DNA from: Helianthus annuus | Lineage: Eukaryota > Streptophyta > Magnoliopsida > Asterales > Asteraceae | DNA length: 64,000 nucleotides | Reading direction: 5' to 3' | NCBI RefSeq assembly: GCF_002127325.2 | Contig: NC_035438.2 | Coordinates: 93,580,686 to 93,644,685 of the forward strand | Shown here: piece by piece, positions 1 to 11,245 of the stretch | How positions within the stretch are numbered: position 1 is the first letter of the stretch | Layout: each line of letters begins with the position of its first letter | Made by a program: the position numbers and the translations under genes | The notes under the pieces: generated by a model | The model's database searches: none | What the model saw: only the letters and a program-made list of their open reading frames with translations | What the model was told of the DNA's origin: nothing

Positions 1-1555
1 TTTCGAAAATTTGAAAAATTCAAAAACATGATAAAATCTCAAAATTCAAAAACATAAAAAAAAATTAAATTAAAATTAAGTTTTGTTGTAAAAAGAGGAA
101 ATGATAGTACATTAGTAGACTATCACAACACGCTAAAGAATTGTAAAGTCAAATGTGATAAACGATCTCACCGAGGATGTGCCAGTAGGTTTTTATACAT
201 TTAGTAGATTGTTTTCGAGATATAAACCTAAATATTTACTTATATCGTGGGGAACATCTCTCGGATATATGGGTAACCCCCGAAATCTTGTTTGAAAGAT
301 TTTCTATTTCTGACATACTAGGTCTTTGTGCGTGATGATATCTGGGGTATTATACAAGGACTTCTGATTTTGCGGAAGCAATAGCCTAGTCCTCGTATAA
401 TACTTTGCACTGCTTAAATTTTTAAGCTCACCCTCAGCATAAAAATGCTGAAACATTGCAAAATGCTAATCATGTGTTGTTGAAGAAATGATTCCCAAAC
501 GGGACATACCTAAAGTCAAGCCATCATCTCTCTGTCTGAACGGAAGTTCTAACCTGAGCTCTCATGGTTTCGCATTTACCCGTTTACAGATATCATTAGT
601 GTACACTCACCTGTAAGACTGAATATAGAAGTCTGGATACAAGAGTATATTCTGAGGTGGTACACGCGAATAAGTTTAAGTGCTTAAAACATTAATCTCG
701 TATCTCGAAATAGTTGAACTTTGTGTGAAAATTTAAGTGGACCAGTATACTGACAATCTACGTGAATCGTTTAGAACTTAAAATGTTTAAAGCTTAACGG
801 TGTTGGTGATTTGTCTCAATAACTGATATGATCCTCTTACACAAACTCACAAAAATATTGTCTGTAAATACTTCTTTAGTGCATTTCATTAAAATCAAAA
901 ATCCAAAAAGATTTTTAGTGTGTTTTAGCATAAAATTTTGAAAATACAAAAAGATTTTCGACAACTGATGATGAAAAGCTGATTTTCAAAATTCCGAGTG
1001 CTAAACATGACGAACAAGTTTGGGAGAGTTTGTTTGAAATAAAAAGTAAAATGAAATGGTTGAGATAAATTGAGAAATGTTATACTATAATAATTGATGT
1101 ATTGAGCCTGATTCTACAAGTAGTAAGCAGAAAATAAAATTATCAAATTATCAAATTAATAAATTTGTGAAATTTATTATGAGGTAGAGTTTTGTGCAGG
1201 TCCCTATGTCTACACCTGAGCGGAGGTTGAGCCAGGTTGTGATTCTAAACCTATGAAAGCCAGACTATGATCCCAGCACAATTTAAGGGGGAGTCTGCTA
1301 GCAAAGGGGAGTCTGAAGATAGCAGAGCCAGATTCGATTTCTGAGGATCTTGTTAGCTGTTAATGCTGAAGAACTTAAGGAATCAAGAGATCTGATCAAG
1401 AGAAGATAGTGACAAGTTGAGATTCTAAAAAAAGGAGAGAGAAGATTAAGGATGCTTTACACTATTAGATACGTTGAAAGAGCACAAAGACTGATAAAGA
1501 CTGAAGACTGTGAAGACTCGACACCAAAGACTTCGTCAACATCCAAAGGGGAGTC
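1..1555 (+). other. Non-coding 3' internal remnant of an LTR retrotransposon
   Basis: No protein-coding frame is recognisable. The stretch ends in a purine-rich tract (aaaggggagtc, about 1544-1555) directly before a TGTTGG LTR-like start. The motif ggggagtctg occurs three times (about 1289, 1306 and 1549), which suggests duplicated polypurine tracts. I infer the 3' internal end of a Copia-type element whose coding part lies outside the window. Confidence 0.4.
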
Positions 1556-1964
1556 TGTTGGTGCATATGTCTATCGACTTCGTCTTGTATTGAGTCTTGT
1601 AAACATTTTAATAGATCAGGGCACGTAAATCGAGAAATGTATAGTTTGAAGTCATTTCGAACGAAATAGCAGAAGCTATTTCGTACGAAATGAACATATC
1701 CATTTCGCACGAAATAGTTTCTGCTCATTCCGTGCGAAATTCTTCCTCTATATATAGCTGGTGTGCCATGTCATTTGTAACGTTTCTGATTCCGGTACCG
1801 AACTGCTACCGATGTGTCTTATGTCTGTAATCGTTGTCAAATCAATATACCAGACACTTAAAGAGTGAATCAAGCTGTTTCCAAGTCTATATCATTGAAT
1901 TCCGCCTTTGATATGGATTAGAACTCTTCTGATAGACTCGTTTAGATCGATTCTCGATCCTACA
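1556..1964 (+). repeat. Putative Copia-type LTR (3' LTR or solo)
   Basis: It starts TGTTGGTG right after a polypurine tract and could end at cctaca (1964). A TATA-like tctatatatagc lies at about 1744-1755, downstream of a cluster of palindromes, as in a U3 promoter. No second copy was found in the window, so both limits, especially the right one, are uncertain. Confidence 0.45.
1654..1740. repeat. Four phased 14-bp palindromes in an LTR U3
   Basis: The 14-mers atttcgaacgaaat (1654), atttcgtacgaaat (1678), atttcgcacgaaat (1702) and attccgtgcgaaat (1727) are near-perfect palindromes spaced 24, 24 and 25 bp apart, just upstream of a TATA-like box. They could be a promoter module that binds a dimeric factor. 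Confidence 0.8.
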
Positions 1965-2262
1965 GATCTTCCCAAGAATGACATCATATAGTAGTTTGTA
2001 CAACCACCATGATGACATCATCCTCACGAGCTTAGATCCGAGAGATTTCACGGTGAAAAGTGTGATTTCAAAGGTGAATCACGTAGAGAATGAGGTGTAG
2101 ATCTAGAAAGTACAAGAATCTGATGTAAAATGTACCGAAATCGCCAAGAAAATGAAGAAAATTAGTGTGCGTGCGTCTGTCTGAATAAGGCTATCACATC
2201 AGGGAATTTGGTGACGTGACAGGCCTATTTATAGTATGTGTGAGGAGGTTAAGGAGGTGGTG

Positions 2263-2358
2263 CACAGATCGGATGGCAGGCCAATCGAGTGGGCATTCGA
2301 TCGGGTGGTCATCCGATCGGGTGGCTATCCGATCGGATGGTCATCCGATCGGACTGCC
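2263..2358. repeat. 16-bp tandem repeat with CCGATCGG core
   Basis: About six head-to-tail units with a period of exactly 16 bp start at 2263, 2279, 2295, 2311, 2327 and 2343. The last four are nearly identical (atccgatcggatggtc type) and carry the self-complementary core ccgatcgg. The first two are diverged. Confidence 0.8.
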
Positions 2359-2583
2359 ACTTGGTCAGTCCCATCCTTTCCCCGTTTCCGTCCTTGATTC
2401 GTTTTGCGAATTAGATTAAGCGTTGCGTATTATTTGGGAATAGTATAACTAGGATATATCATAAACATCAAAAGTTTTCCAAGATTCATAGATTCCGCCA
2501 GTGACAAGACTCTAGTGTCTCGTTTAACCAAGAATCAACTTTCACGAGCCTCAAGAGTCAAGAACCAAATAAGTGTCTTAGAA

Positions 2584-2785
2584 TTAGACATTCTCAGCAT
2601 ATATATAGACTTAGACATTCCAAGTGTAGATATAGGCATTCCAGTCATACAGATTTAGGCATTCCAAACATAGATTTAGACATTCCAAACACATAGAATT
2701 AGGCATTCAAGACATAGATTTAGACATCCCGAACATATAGATTTAGGCATTTCAAGCATATAGATTTAGGCATTCCAAGTTATCA
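2584..2785. repeat. Diverged minisatellite (tagRcattcca family)
   Basis: About nine units of the form cattccaaacatatagatttagg follow one another at about 19-28 bp spacing. Unit length varies and the repeats contain substitutions, so the array is old. No coding sense. Confidence 0.7.
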
Positions 2786-2892
2786 AAGTATCACATCTTA
2801 TATAGTACAGGGACTAGCCTTGCCAATAGATAAGGTCAGGGGCTAAATCTGACAAAAGCCTAAAGTTTACGGACGCTGGGCGTTACATAGGC

Positions 2893-3100
2893 TAATCCCA
2901 TACCCATACCCGGTTGTAAAATGTTGTCCCATATACAGCCCATTACCCGTCAGGTATCAAGCGAACCCACGTGTATCGGGTATACCTGTTGGTATTTTCA
3001 TGTATATGTATTTTTTTTACTTTCTTTTCTTTTTTTTACCCTGTTGTAAAATTTTGTCCCATACCCATACTCGGTTGTAAAATTTTGTCCCATATGACAG
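2893..3100. repeat. Dispersed direct repeat cggttgtaaaat-ttgtcccatat
   Basis: The block cccatacccatac-cggttgtaaaa-ttgtcccatat occurs near 2899-2933 and again near 3060-3093, with a third partial copy at about 3039-3070. Between them is a T-rich stretch. Nature unknown. Confidence 0.6.
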
Positions 3101-3119
3101 ACTCGACAACAAGGACAAT

Positions 3120-3542
3120 CGACAAACCACGTGGCTCCAGTTACCGTGCGCCAACGTCTCAACCCTTTGCAAACACTAACGGTTGTTTCAGAGGGGACAA
3201 ACCGGATATTTCTTGATAGTGACATTTGGCCCAAGACTCATCTCCTTCTCCACACTCTTTGGCTATAAATACCAGCCTTCAACCATAGGTTTAAGAGTCG
3301 GCTCTCTCATCTCCTAGTCTTAACACACACTCGTTTACTCTTTATAACGATACTTATTTTTACGCCGGAGGGTGGTTGTAAGTAGAACCCCCCACCTCTC
3401 CTCCTTGTAATGAACTTCATGGTGCTTTCTTTTGCACATTACTCCAGTTAACCATCCAACCATTGATCGAGGGAAGATTAAGGATTGACCTTCTTGACGA
3501 GACCGTTCCCACAGTTTAGACTTGGTGTTTCTTCAAAAAGTT
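3120..3542 (+). repeat. Left arm of a large imperfect inverted repeat (LTR-like)
   Basis: This arm holds a promoter-like ggctataaatacc (about 3261-3274) and ends at tggtgtttcttcaaaaag. Its reverse complement matches about 3875-4300 over several collinear blocks: aacggt-gt-gcagaggggaca, ctccttgtaa and ggtgtttcttca. By eye the arms are clearly homologous but well diverged. Possible explanations are two oppositely inserted copies of one LTR family, or a foldback element. Confidence 0.6.
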
Positions 3543-3572
3543 ACCTCATTTTTTTAAAGAATTATATACATG

Positions 3573-3574
3573 CA

Positions 3575-3606
<32 letters not shown>
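3573..3606. repeat. (TA)n microsatellite
   Basis: A short run of alternating T and A lies in the spacer between the two arms of the large inverted repeat. Confidence 0.85.
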
Positions 3607-3874
3607 GGTGTTGTTTATAAAATATATATTATGTCAAGAAGTGTGAAAACCATAAAATACTTTTGTATATATTTCTCAAAATGCAGTACATAAAGAGGAG
3701 TTATGTAACTGTCTAGATCACTCATTTTCTCTCTCCATTAACTCATAAAAACATTGTGTACAATTACATTTGCGGTTCTCTATATAACACGAAGTTATTG
3801 TAAGAACAAAAAAAAAAACAAACATAGATCTTTTAATTTTTTTTATCAATGGTTCACATTCTTTTAATTTGTAC

Positions 3875-4300
3875 TTCTGAAGAAACACCAAACTAATCAA
3901 GTTATTAGTTTGTGGTTTGTGCCTTGACAAACAAGGTTAATCTACTTTCGTCCCGTCTAAACCGCTGTGAAGATCCTGCAAAAAAAAAATCAACACACCA
4001 TAAGCTCGTTACAAGGAGGAGAATAGAGGGGTTCTCCTTGTAATCACCCTCTGGCATGAGAATAAGTATATGTTTTGAGGATCAAAGTGTGTGTATAAAG
4101 TGAGAGAGCAAGGGAGCGATCCTTAAACCAGGAGGTGAAGTTCACTATTTATAGCCGAGGTAGTTTGTGAAGGAGATAGGCTGATGGGCCTTGGGCCTCT
4201 AGACGACAACAAGGAATATCCATTCTGTCCCCTCTGCCACGACCGTTAGTGATTCTTGGCGAGAGATAGCTGGTGCACACTGAATGGATCCATGTGTCTT
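3875..4300 (-). repeat. Right arm of the large imperfect inverted repeat
   Basis: It reads on the minus strand as the partner of 3120-3542, with the TATA-like box ctatttatagcc (minus strand, about 4144-4156) at the corresponding place. The 330-bp spacer between the arms carries no recognisable gene. Confidence 0.6.
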
Positions 4301-5080
4301 GACGACTGTCCATGTTGTCCGATCTGTCATCAGCAGCTAAGTGGAGATCGTGGAGCAGTGGTCGGCGCACGCTGATTGGTGCCACGTATGCATCCTTATG
4401 TACCTTTTGGTCTCTTGTACGATTGCCCATAGTGCAGCACGACCAGGTACAGCCTGTTGGATGGCCCACTGCTCTGCCATTTGTACCTTTTGTACTTGTC
4501 CGATGTTTACCTGCGCTTCTTACCTCTGCGCGACTCCAGGCATATCTGAGCAGTCGACGCAAGGTAAAGGAAGACAGGTACTTTGCCATAGGAGCTAAAT
4601 GTCAAAACTGATCTCGTCTTGGTCTTGACCTCACTCGCACTTGGAACGCATCTGTTTAACTGGCGCGAGGTCGGGGAAATTAGCAATTTAGTTTAATTTG
4701 GGTATGGTCTCACGCGCGATTTAGTTTAATTGGCGCAAGATTTAGTACCATACCCCTTCAACTTCTTACATAAAAATGTGTATGCTTATGTGTTTAATGG
4801 CTTTTACCTACACAAGTATAGGTCATGTCTATGTAATATAAGTTACACGTGTATGTTATATAAATAAAGAAAACTTGTTCACATTTTCTTTTAAATTTGA
4901 GGGTAATTAACCCTAACTTAAGACGAACATGGGCATATAATTTTGACATATATTTTCTTGTTCATGTTCGTTCATTTAGAAAATAGGCATGTTCGTCTTC
5001 ACTCATTTTCGTTCATTTGAAACCTAAACGTATTGTTCACGAACGTAAAATAACACAAATGGACATAAACAAACAAACTT
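4301..5080. other. Intergenic, no gene recognised
   Basis: Open frames on both strands around 4312-4611 overlap each other, lack any known domain and adjoin the inverted-repeat arm, so I treat them as chance. Near 4670-4755 short phrases (gcgcga, tttagtttaat) recur. The rest is AT-rich sequence with no visible signal. Confidence 0.5.
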
Positions 5081-5831
5081 TGTTGGCCCATGTGATCATT
5101 CCTTGAAGAACAGATGATACGGAAAGCCAAAACTGGTTCCCAACAATTGATCCACAATAAGCAATGCCTGATCTAAATTCCCTCCAATGGTAGTGATTCT
5201 AACAGCTGATGATATCAAAGACTGTTCTACTCAACAACTATTCCTCTAAAGACTGCTAACTACAAAGACTAATAAAGACCTATCAACTGCTGATTATCAA
5301 AGCCCTGTTGTAGACTAAGTACTGCTGAATCAAAGGCCTGATCAACCTAAGAGGAAAGCACTGCTCAGCAACATCAGTGCTTAAGCATCAACAACGGATA
5401 GAAGCATCAGTGTTTAGTGTATCAGTATTTCAATATAACAGTGTTTGTTTAGTATCAGTATTTAGAGGTTGTTAATCTGTTAGATGTCACTGTCTAGGTG
5501 ACGTTAGCTAAGATGCTCAGTGGTTAGATTTGTACTATAAATAGAATAGTACCTGTACTGTTCTATTAGCTCTTTGCACACACTCATCTTGTACGAACAA
5601 CTAGTGAGCTCAGGCTGACGGGGAGTTTAGTATTCATGCATGCAATAGTTGAACCTTTGTAATTCAATTCAATCTTTTAACTAATGAAAACATGTGCAAT
5701 GAGAACTATCTCGCTTTGATTGTGTTATAAAGTTTTACTTTCATTTCCGCTGCAATTGTTCTCTGATCTATCTTCTTCCATTTAATCATTTCGTTAAAAT
5801 AACACAATCAGGACAAACTCAGATCCTAACA
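5081..5831 (+). repeat. 5' LTR of the Copia element
   Basis: It starts TGTTGGCCCA and ends cctaaCA, two bases before the tRNA-Met primer site. A TATA-like ctataaata lies at 5534-5542, followed by the likely R/U5 region. There is no matching 3' LTR in the window, so the length (751 bp) rests on the termini alone. Confidence 0.8.
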
Positions 5832-5833
5832 AT

Positions 5834-5845
5834 TGGTATCAGAGC
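5834..5845 (+). promoter_or_regulatory. Primer binding site, initiator tRNA-Met
   Basis: tggtatcagagc is complementary to the 3' end of plant initiator tRNA-Met, as in most plant Copia elements. It starts two bases after the LTR end. Confidence 0.9.
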
Positions 5846-5998
5846 ATATGATAGTCAAATTCGATCTAACAATCAATTTGATATAAAAGTTCAGCTCAAA
5901 TCCATTGATACTAAAGTTGTTCGTATCAGTTGAAAAACAGAGTAAAGTGTAATCATGTCTAAAGTTGATTATTCAAAAACTTCTATAAAACAACCAAG

Positions 5999-8550
5999 AT
6001 GACTTCACACTCACAGGACCCTCACAACACCGGAACACTATTCAAGCCACCTATGCTTGTCATATCTGAATACAATATCTGGCAATGTAGGATGGGCCAT
6101 GTGTTAGCTCAACAAAACACCGGCTGCTGGAAGTCAGTCATCTTTGGACCTCATGTTCCAATGGTGCCTAGCACAGAAGATCCCAAGGCCTAAGTGCCTA
6201 AAAGCCTTGAAAATTACTCAGATCAGGATTTTCAAAAAATTGAATTAGATGTAAAGGATTTTAGCATTGTGGCTTCAGCTCTTCCAAATGACATATATGT
6301 TGGACTGTTACATTGTAACAGTGCCAAAGAGCGTTGGGGTGCACTGAAAGAGCAGTTCGGTGGAACATAAGAGGTTATAGAAAATAACAGGGAGGTTTTG
6401 AATCAACAATATGAAATGTTTTGTCATGTCAAGGAGAGTCACTAACCCAACAGTTTGAAAGATTTAGCTGTCTCATTAGTGAACTTAAACTGGTTAATAT
6501 TGAATTTGCAAAGTCCACTTTAAATAGTAGGTTTCTTAGATCATTACCAGACAAGTGGGACACTATAGCTATTGTGACCAGAAATTCTGTGGGTTTCAAA
6601 GAATTAAGTCTGACCCAACTTCATGGTAGGCTCCTCACTTATGAGAGAGAGCTGAACCAGAAAAAGAAGTTGCAGGAATCTGGGAAAGTTGCTGATGATT
6701 ACATCTTTTGGGTCAAGAAGAATCTGGTGGTAGTAAGGACCAGAGTTATGATCATTACATTGACATAACTGTAGGTGGAGCCTTCAACTCTGAGCCTTAC
6801 TCACCCAACTATGCTTTTACAACAAGTGGGGAAAACCAGAATTCTGACAACTTATCCTTTGAACTCAATGACCTCCAACATTTTAATCCCACTGATCTGG
6901 AAGAAATGGACATTTTGCACCAACTGGCTTTGCTAAGTGTAAGAATCAACAAGTTTTACAAGAGAACAGGTAGAAAGTTTCCAGGACTGCATGGGAATTT
7001 AAAAGTGGGGTTAGATAAGTCCAAAATTAAGTGCTACAAGTGTAATAGGCTAGGAAACTTTGCTAGGGAATGTAGAAGTCAAAACAGTGCTCTACTCATC
7101 ACTTACCCTAGCCCTAGACCTCAAAACACATAAAACACTGTGCACTATTCCCAATATACCCCTGTTCCACATATGCAAAACACTGCTCATTTTGCACATC
7201 CTGTAAAAACTGTTCCAGTGCAATATGTTCAAACCACTGTTCCACAAATTCAGTATGTCCAAGCCCCTGTCTCCCAGGTCCAAGTGCAACAACCTGCACC
7301 ACAACATGCTGCACAAACATCTGCCCCAACAGAGGCCAGTCAACAAAGTTTATTTACTCAGGGCTTTGTTGATTGGAGTAGTATGCCTAAAGATTTAAAT
7401 GATGATAATTTTGCTCTATTTGTTAATTCTGATTTTTCCAATGATGAATTCTGTTTTATGGCATTAGAGTCAATACTAGAAGGGCAGGAGTCTGATGAAG
7501 TGGAACCCAGTGCTGAAACAGTGGATGAAGTTGCTGAAGCGGTGGTTACTACTGTTGTTGGTGAACAACTATTAGAGAAGAAAGAATATGAACCACTGTT
7601 GGAACCTCTTGCTGACCCATGGGATAGTAGAGTGTGTGAGGATGAATGTGTCTGTGCCACGATGGCTGCAGTCAAGGTATCACCTCAGGTCTTGAAAAAT
7701 TTGTGCTCAGACAAATGCATTATTGCATTTGAAAATATAAAAGAGGTGAATGAAAACCTTAGGGATAAAATTTTAAAAGATGAAGTACAATTTGAAAAAA
7801 ACTGCCAAAGAGTTGAAAAACAAATTGTATGAAAAAGAAAATGAAATCTGCAGTCTGAAACATGAACACAGCATAACCAAAGACCAACTACAAGCTATGG
7901 TAGAAAAATACCAAGTTTGTAAAAAGGAGCTGGAATCCACCCAAATCACTTGTGAAAAAATGGGTGGAGTCCTGTAAAGGTTATAAGATGATGTTAGAGA
8001 AATAGATCAAAAGCAATGTAAAGTTTGGCATAGGCTTCAGGAAAAATGACCAAACTGAAAACACTACTAAAATTGATTCTAGTTTAGTTGAGATAATCCC
8101 AAAAAACAAAGATGGTCAAGAAATTAAAATCACTGATAAAAATGGTAATAAAGCCATTTTAGAAAAGCCAGAGGGGTCATCAACCTTTGAAGAGATAGAA
8201 AAATATCAATTCAAACCCACCTGGTCAGATGAATGTGACATCCTTGAGAATTTCAAACCAATGGATTTTTTCACAGTTGAGGGCGTCAAAGCACCTAAGG
8301 CTAAGATCATTCCTCTTAAAGACATCGCAACAAAGGTTAAAAACTCTGTTGAAAAGGAAGTTGAAAAGAGGAAGAGAAAAGAAAAGGTTAAAGAACTATT
8401 TTGTGATTTTTGTGAAAAGAGAAACCATTCCACAAAGGACTGTTTTCATCTAAAAGCTTTTGACATAAACAAAACAAGTATAATTGAGCCTGCACCTATG
8501 TGCACCATCTGTGGAAAAACCAGTCATCTCACTCAACAGTGTGTGTAACT
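5999..8550 (+). pseudogene. gag: Copia gag, broken
   Basis: Gag would package the element RNA in cytoplasmic particles. The N-terminal part (5999-6193) stops early, then homology continues through another stop (about 6367) into 6421-6768, a UBN2-like capsid segment. The frame then shifts to 6708-7133, ending in a zinc knuckle (CYKCNRLGNFARECR). A long acidic and coiled-coil-like linker (7140-7977) follows. Two further CCHC-like motifs are in 8261-8548: CDFCEKRNHSTKDC and CTICGKTSHLTQQC. At least three stops or frameshifts make it inactive. Three zinc knuckles is more than the usual single one of Copia gag. An upstream ATG at 5955 would need a frame change to join. Confidence 0.8.
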
Positions 8551-9132
8551 CAAAACTTTTGAGGTTAAAAGAAAAGAGTACACTTCAAAGACACTTGAGA
8601 GTTCATAAAAATCATCCATCAAGAACAAACAACCATTTGTGTCTATCCAAACAGCTGTTACAAAACAGTTGAACAAAACCTTTGTTCCCAGAGAGGTTCA
8701 AGTGACAGATGCACCACCTTCAAACCAATTCCAAAGAGGAAAAGAACAACCTCCATAGCAAAGGGTCCCACATGTTTACGAGGCTTACAAAAAGCCTTCT
8801 AAACTCAAAGTGAATAGGCATCCTTTTGGTTTTCAACATCTGACAGGAAATGGTCCACAATAGTGGTTAGAGAAAAATGTTCAAAACCCTGACCTAACCA
8901 CTGTCCATGTTCCTGGACTTGAGGCTGATCTAGTTGTGACCCCATCCAAAGCCTTATTGGCTTTGGAGACCCCCCTGAACTAATTTTTTACTTGATGTAC
9001 AGGGAGCTTTTGCATGCTTAGATAGTTTATGGTATGTAGATAATGGAGGCTCCAGGCACATGATTGGATGTAGAGCCCTACTCAAAGATTTCTCAAGTTT
9101 GAGAATTCTTTGGTAACAATTCTAAAGAAAAG
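8551..9132 (+). pseudogene. Copia gag-pol linker and protease, broken
   Basis: No long frame is open, but a translation near 9030-9068 gives WYVDNGGSRHMIG, the retropepsin-type active-site region of Copia elements. The family consensus there is WY-DSGCSRHMTG, so the catalytic D-S-G has become D-N-G. The preceding 450 bases hold only frame-shifted remains of the linker. The protease would have cut the polyprotein; this copy is very likely dead. Confidence 0.65.
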
Positions 9133-10048
9133 GTGTTGGGGTCAGGGACATTTCAGAATGGGAATCTCAAGTTTGAGAATGTTAATCTTATCGACAATCT
9201 GAAGTTTAAACTCCTTAGTGTCTCACAAATGAGTGATAAAGGCTATGGGTCATTCTTCACTAAGGATAACTGCAAGATTGTTGGGCCAGAAATGGTGAAA
9301 AAGATTGAAGCAGTCATAGCCGGGGGTAAAACACAGCTTGTTGCTCAAAGGAATGGGAATGTGTATGTAGTTAATATGTCAAAAGGTAACCCAATGACTG
9401 ATGCTTGTCTGTTCTCAGCTGCCTCTAACAAAGAGATAGAATTATGGCACAGAAGACTTGGACACACAAATCTCAAGACTATCCCACTAACTCTCAAAAC
9501 AAGGCCTTGTAAGAGGTCTCCCACAAAAAACTTTTACTTGTTCTGAGCATTGTGTTTCCTGTCTAAAAGGTAAACAACACAAAAGCTCATACAAGTCCAT
9601 TGAAGAGTCCAAAACAACCAATTGTTTGCAAATGCTGCACGTGGATCTGTTTGGCCCAGTAAAAATCATAAGTTTGAAAAAGAAAAGATACTGTTTGGTC
9701 ATTGTAGATGATTTTTCTAGGTTTACATGGACTTACTTTTTACATTCTAAAGATGAGACTGCAGGCATCTTGCAAGACTTTGTTAAATAGGTTGAAAAAC
9801 AATTTGACTTACAAGTAAAAATATTTAAAAGTGACTATGGAACAGAGTTCAGAAACAAGGAGTTGGATGATTTCTGTGTGTCAAAAGGGATTATAAGGCA
9901 GTACAGCATCCCAAGAACACCAGAACAAAATGGGGTGGTTGAAAGGAAAAACAGAACTTTAATTGAAGCTACCATAACAATGCTTGCAGACTTGGGTATT
10001 CAACAATCTTCATCACAAGAATATGGATTTGATGTTGTGATCCCATAG
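9133..10048 (+). pseudogene. Copia GAG-pre-integrase and integrase core, broken
   Basis: 9133-9546 encodes the pre-integrase zinc-binding region (LWHRRLGHTNL, then frameshifted CVSCLKGKQH near 9550). The integrase core follows: VDLFGPV, IVDDFSRFTW, SDYGTEF and then TPEQNGVVERKNRTLIEA, which contain the D-D-E catalytic residues. A TAG stop lies near 9790 within the core. After MLADLG (about 9990-10000) the normal C-terminal integrase half is missing, and unrelated Ser/Thr/Pro-rich linker sequence follows, so a deletion took place here. Confidence 0.8.
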
Positions 10049-11222
10049 TACAAAATCACATCCACCACCAGAGCAGCAGATGTTCAAAACAGTTGTCAAA
10101 GCTCATCCACTGCTGCATCAACAGTTGTTGACCAAAGTAGCCCTCTAACCTCTGCCACCACCTCATCTCCAACCGCTGTTGATAAAAATCCATCAACAGT
10201 GGATAAAAATCAACATTGTGCCACACCCATTCCTCCTATTCCTCCACCTCCATTTCAAACAGATGTTGGATCATCAAAGTCACCAACAGATGTTAGCTCA
10301 GATGATTCACATATGCAGCCCTCACCCCTAAATGCCATTGTTCCATACAAGGGAGATCTGATCTTCCTTAAATCTCATCCACTTGATCAAGTGATTGGCA
10401 ACATCAATGAAGAGGTTCTCACAAGAAGTCAATCCCAAAACATTTGTCTTTTTGCGGACTTTCTATCACTGCATCAACCAGTCAAGTACCAAGAGGCACT
10501 GAAAGACAATAGTTGGGTAGAAGGCAGAAGAGCTCCAACAGTTCAAGAGACAATAAGTACGGGAACTTGTACCACTGCCAGAGGAAGTCAGTCCAATTGG
10601 CACAAAGTGGGTCTTCAAGAACAAAACAGATGAAAGGGGCATTGTTGTCAAGAACAAAGCTAGGCTTGTGGTTCAAGGTTATAGACAAGAAGAAGGCATT
10701 GATTATGATGAGACTTTTGCTCCTGTAGCAAGACTTGAAGCCATCAGATTGTTCTTAGCCTTTGCTGTTAACCACAACATCAAGGTGTTTCAAATGGATA
10801 TCAAATGTGCATTCCTTTATGGCAAAATTCAGGAAGAGGTATATGTTTGCCAACCTCCTAGTTTTGAAGATCCATTTTATCCAGATCATGTCTACAAGCT
10901 AAACAAAGCTTTGTATGGCTTGAAACAAGCACCTAGAGCCTGGTATGAAACTCTTTCCACTTTTCTTATATCTATTAGATTTACAAGAGGTAAGATTGAT
11001 AAAACACTGTTTCTAAAATGGAGAGGAAAAGATTTGATGATTGTCCAAATTTATGTGGATGACATCAATTTTGGAAGCACATGCAATGCAATGTGTGAAG
11101 AGTTCAGACAACTCATGACAGCAGAGTTTGAAATGATTGCAATGGTGAACTACAATGCTTTCTTGGCCTCAAAGTTAAGCAAATACAAAATGGTACTTTC
11201 ATTCATCAAAGCAAATATGTAA
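10049..11222 (+). pseudogene. Copia reverse transcriptase with N-terminal linker, broken
   Basis: 10199-10633 is the Pro/Ser-rich linker leading to the RT start (EALKDNSWVE). A frameshift near 10540-10620 moves it to 10668-11222. There the RT is well preserved: GYRQEEGIDYDETFAPVARL, MDIKCAFLYG, LYGLKQAPRAWY and the catalytic YVDD box (QIYVDD, near 11050). The enzyme copies element RNA into cDNA. The frame breaks again before RNase H (stop at 11220-11222). Confidence 0.85.
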
Positions 11223-11245
11223 AAGATCTTTTAAACCAATTTGAG

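Larger units (their letters stand above)
1965..2890 (-). repeat. Probable LTR fragment, minus orientation
   Basis: Read on the minus strand, it begins TGTAACGCCCAGCG at 2890, a form common for Gypsy LTRs. A TATA-like ctataaatagg on the minus strand lies at about 2225-2235. It contains two minisatellites listed separately. No partner LTR or coding region is seen, and the left limit is a guess. Confidence 0.35.

Noticed and set aside
4149..4611. Overlapping ORFs of 85-146 codons on both strands
   Set aside because: Mutually overlapping, no homology recognised, adjoining the inverted-repeat arm.
7358..7675. Minus-strand 105-codon Ser/Thr-rich ORF
   Set aside because: It is the antisense shadow of the acidic gag linker of the Copia element.
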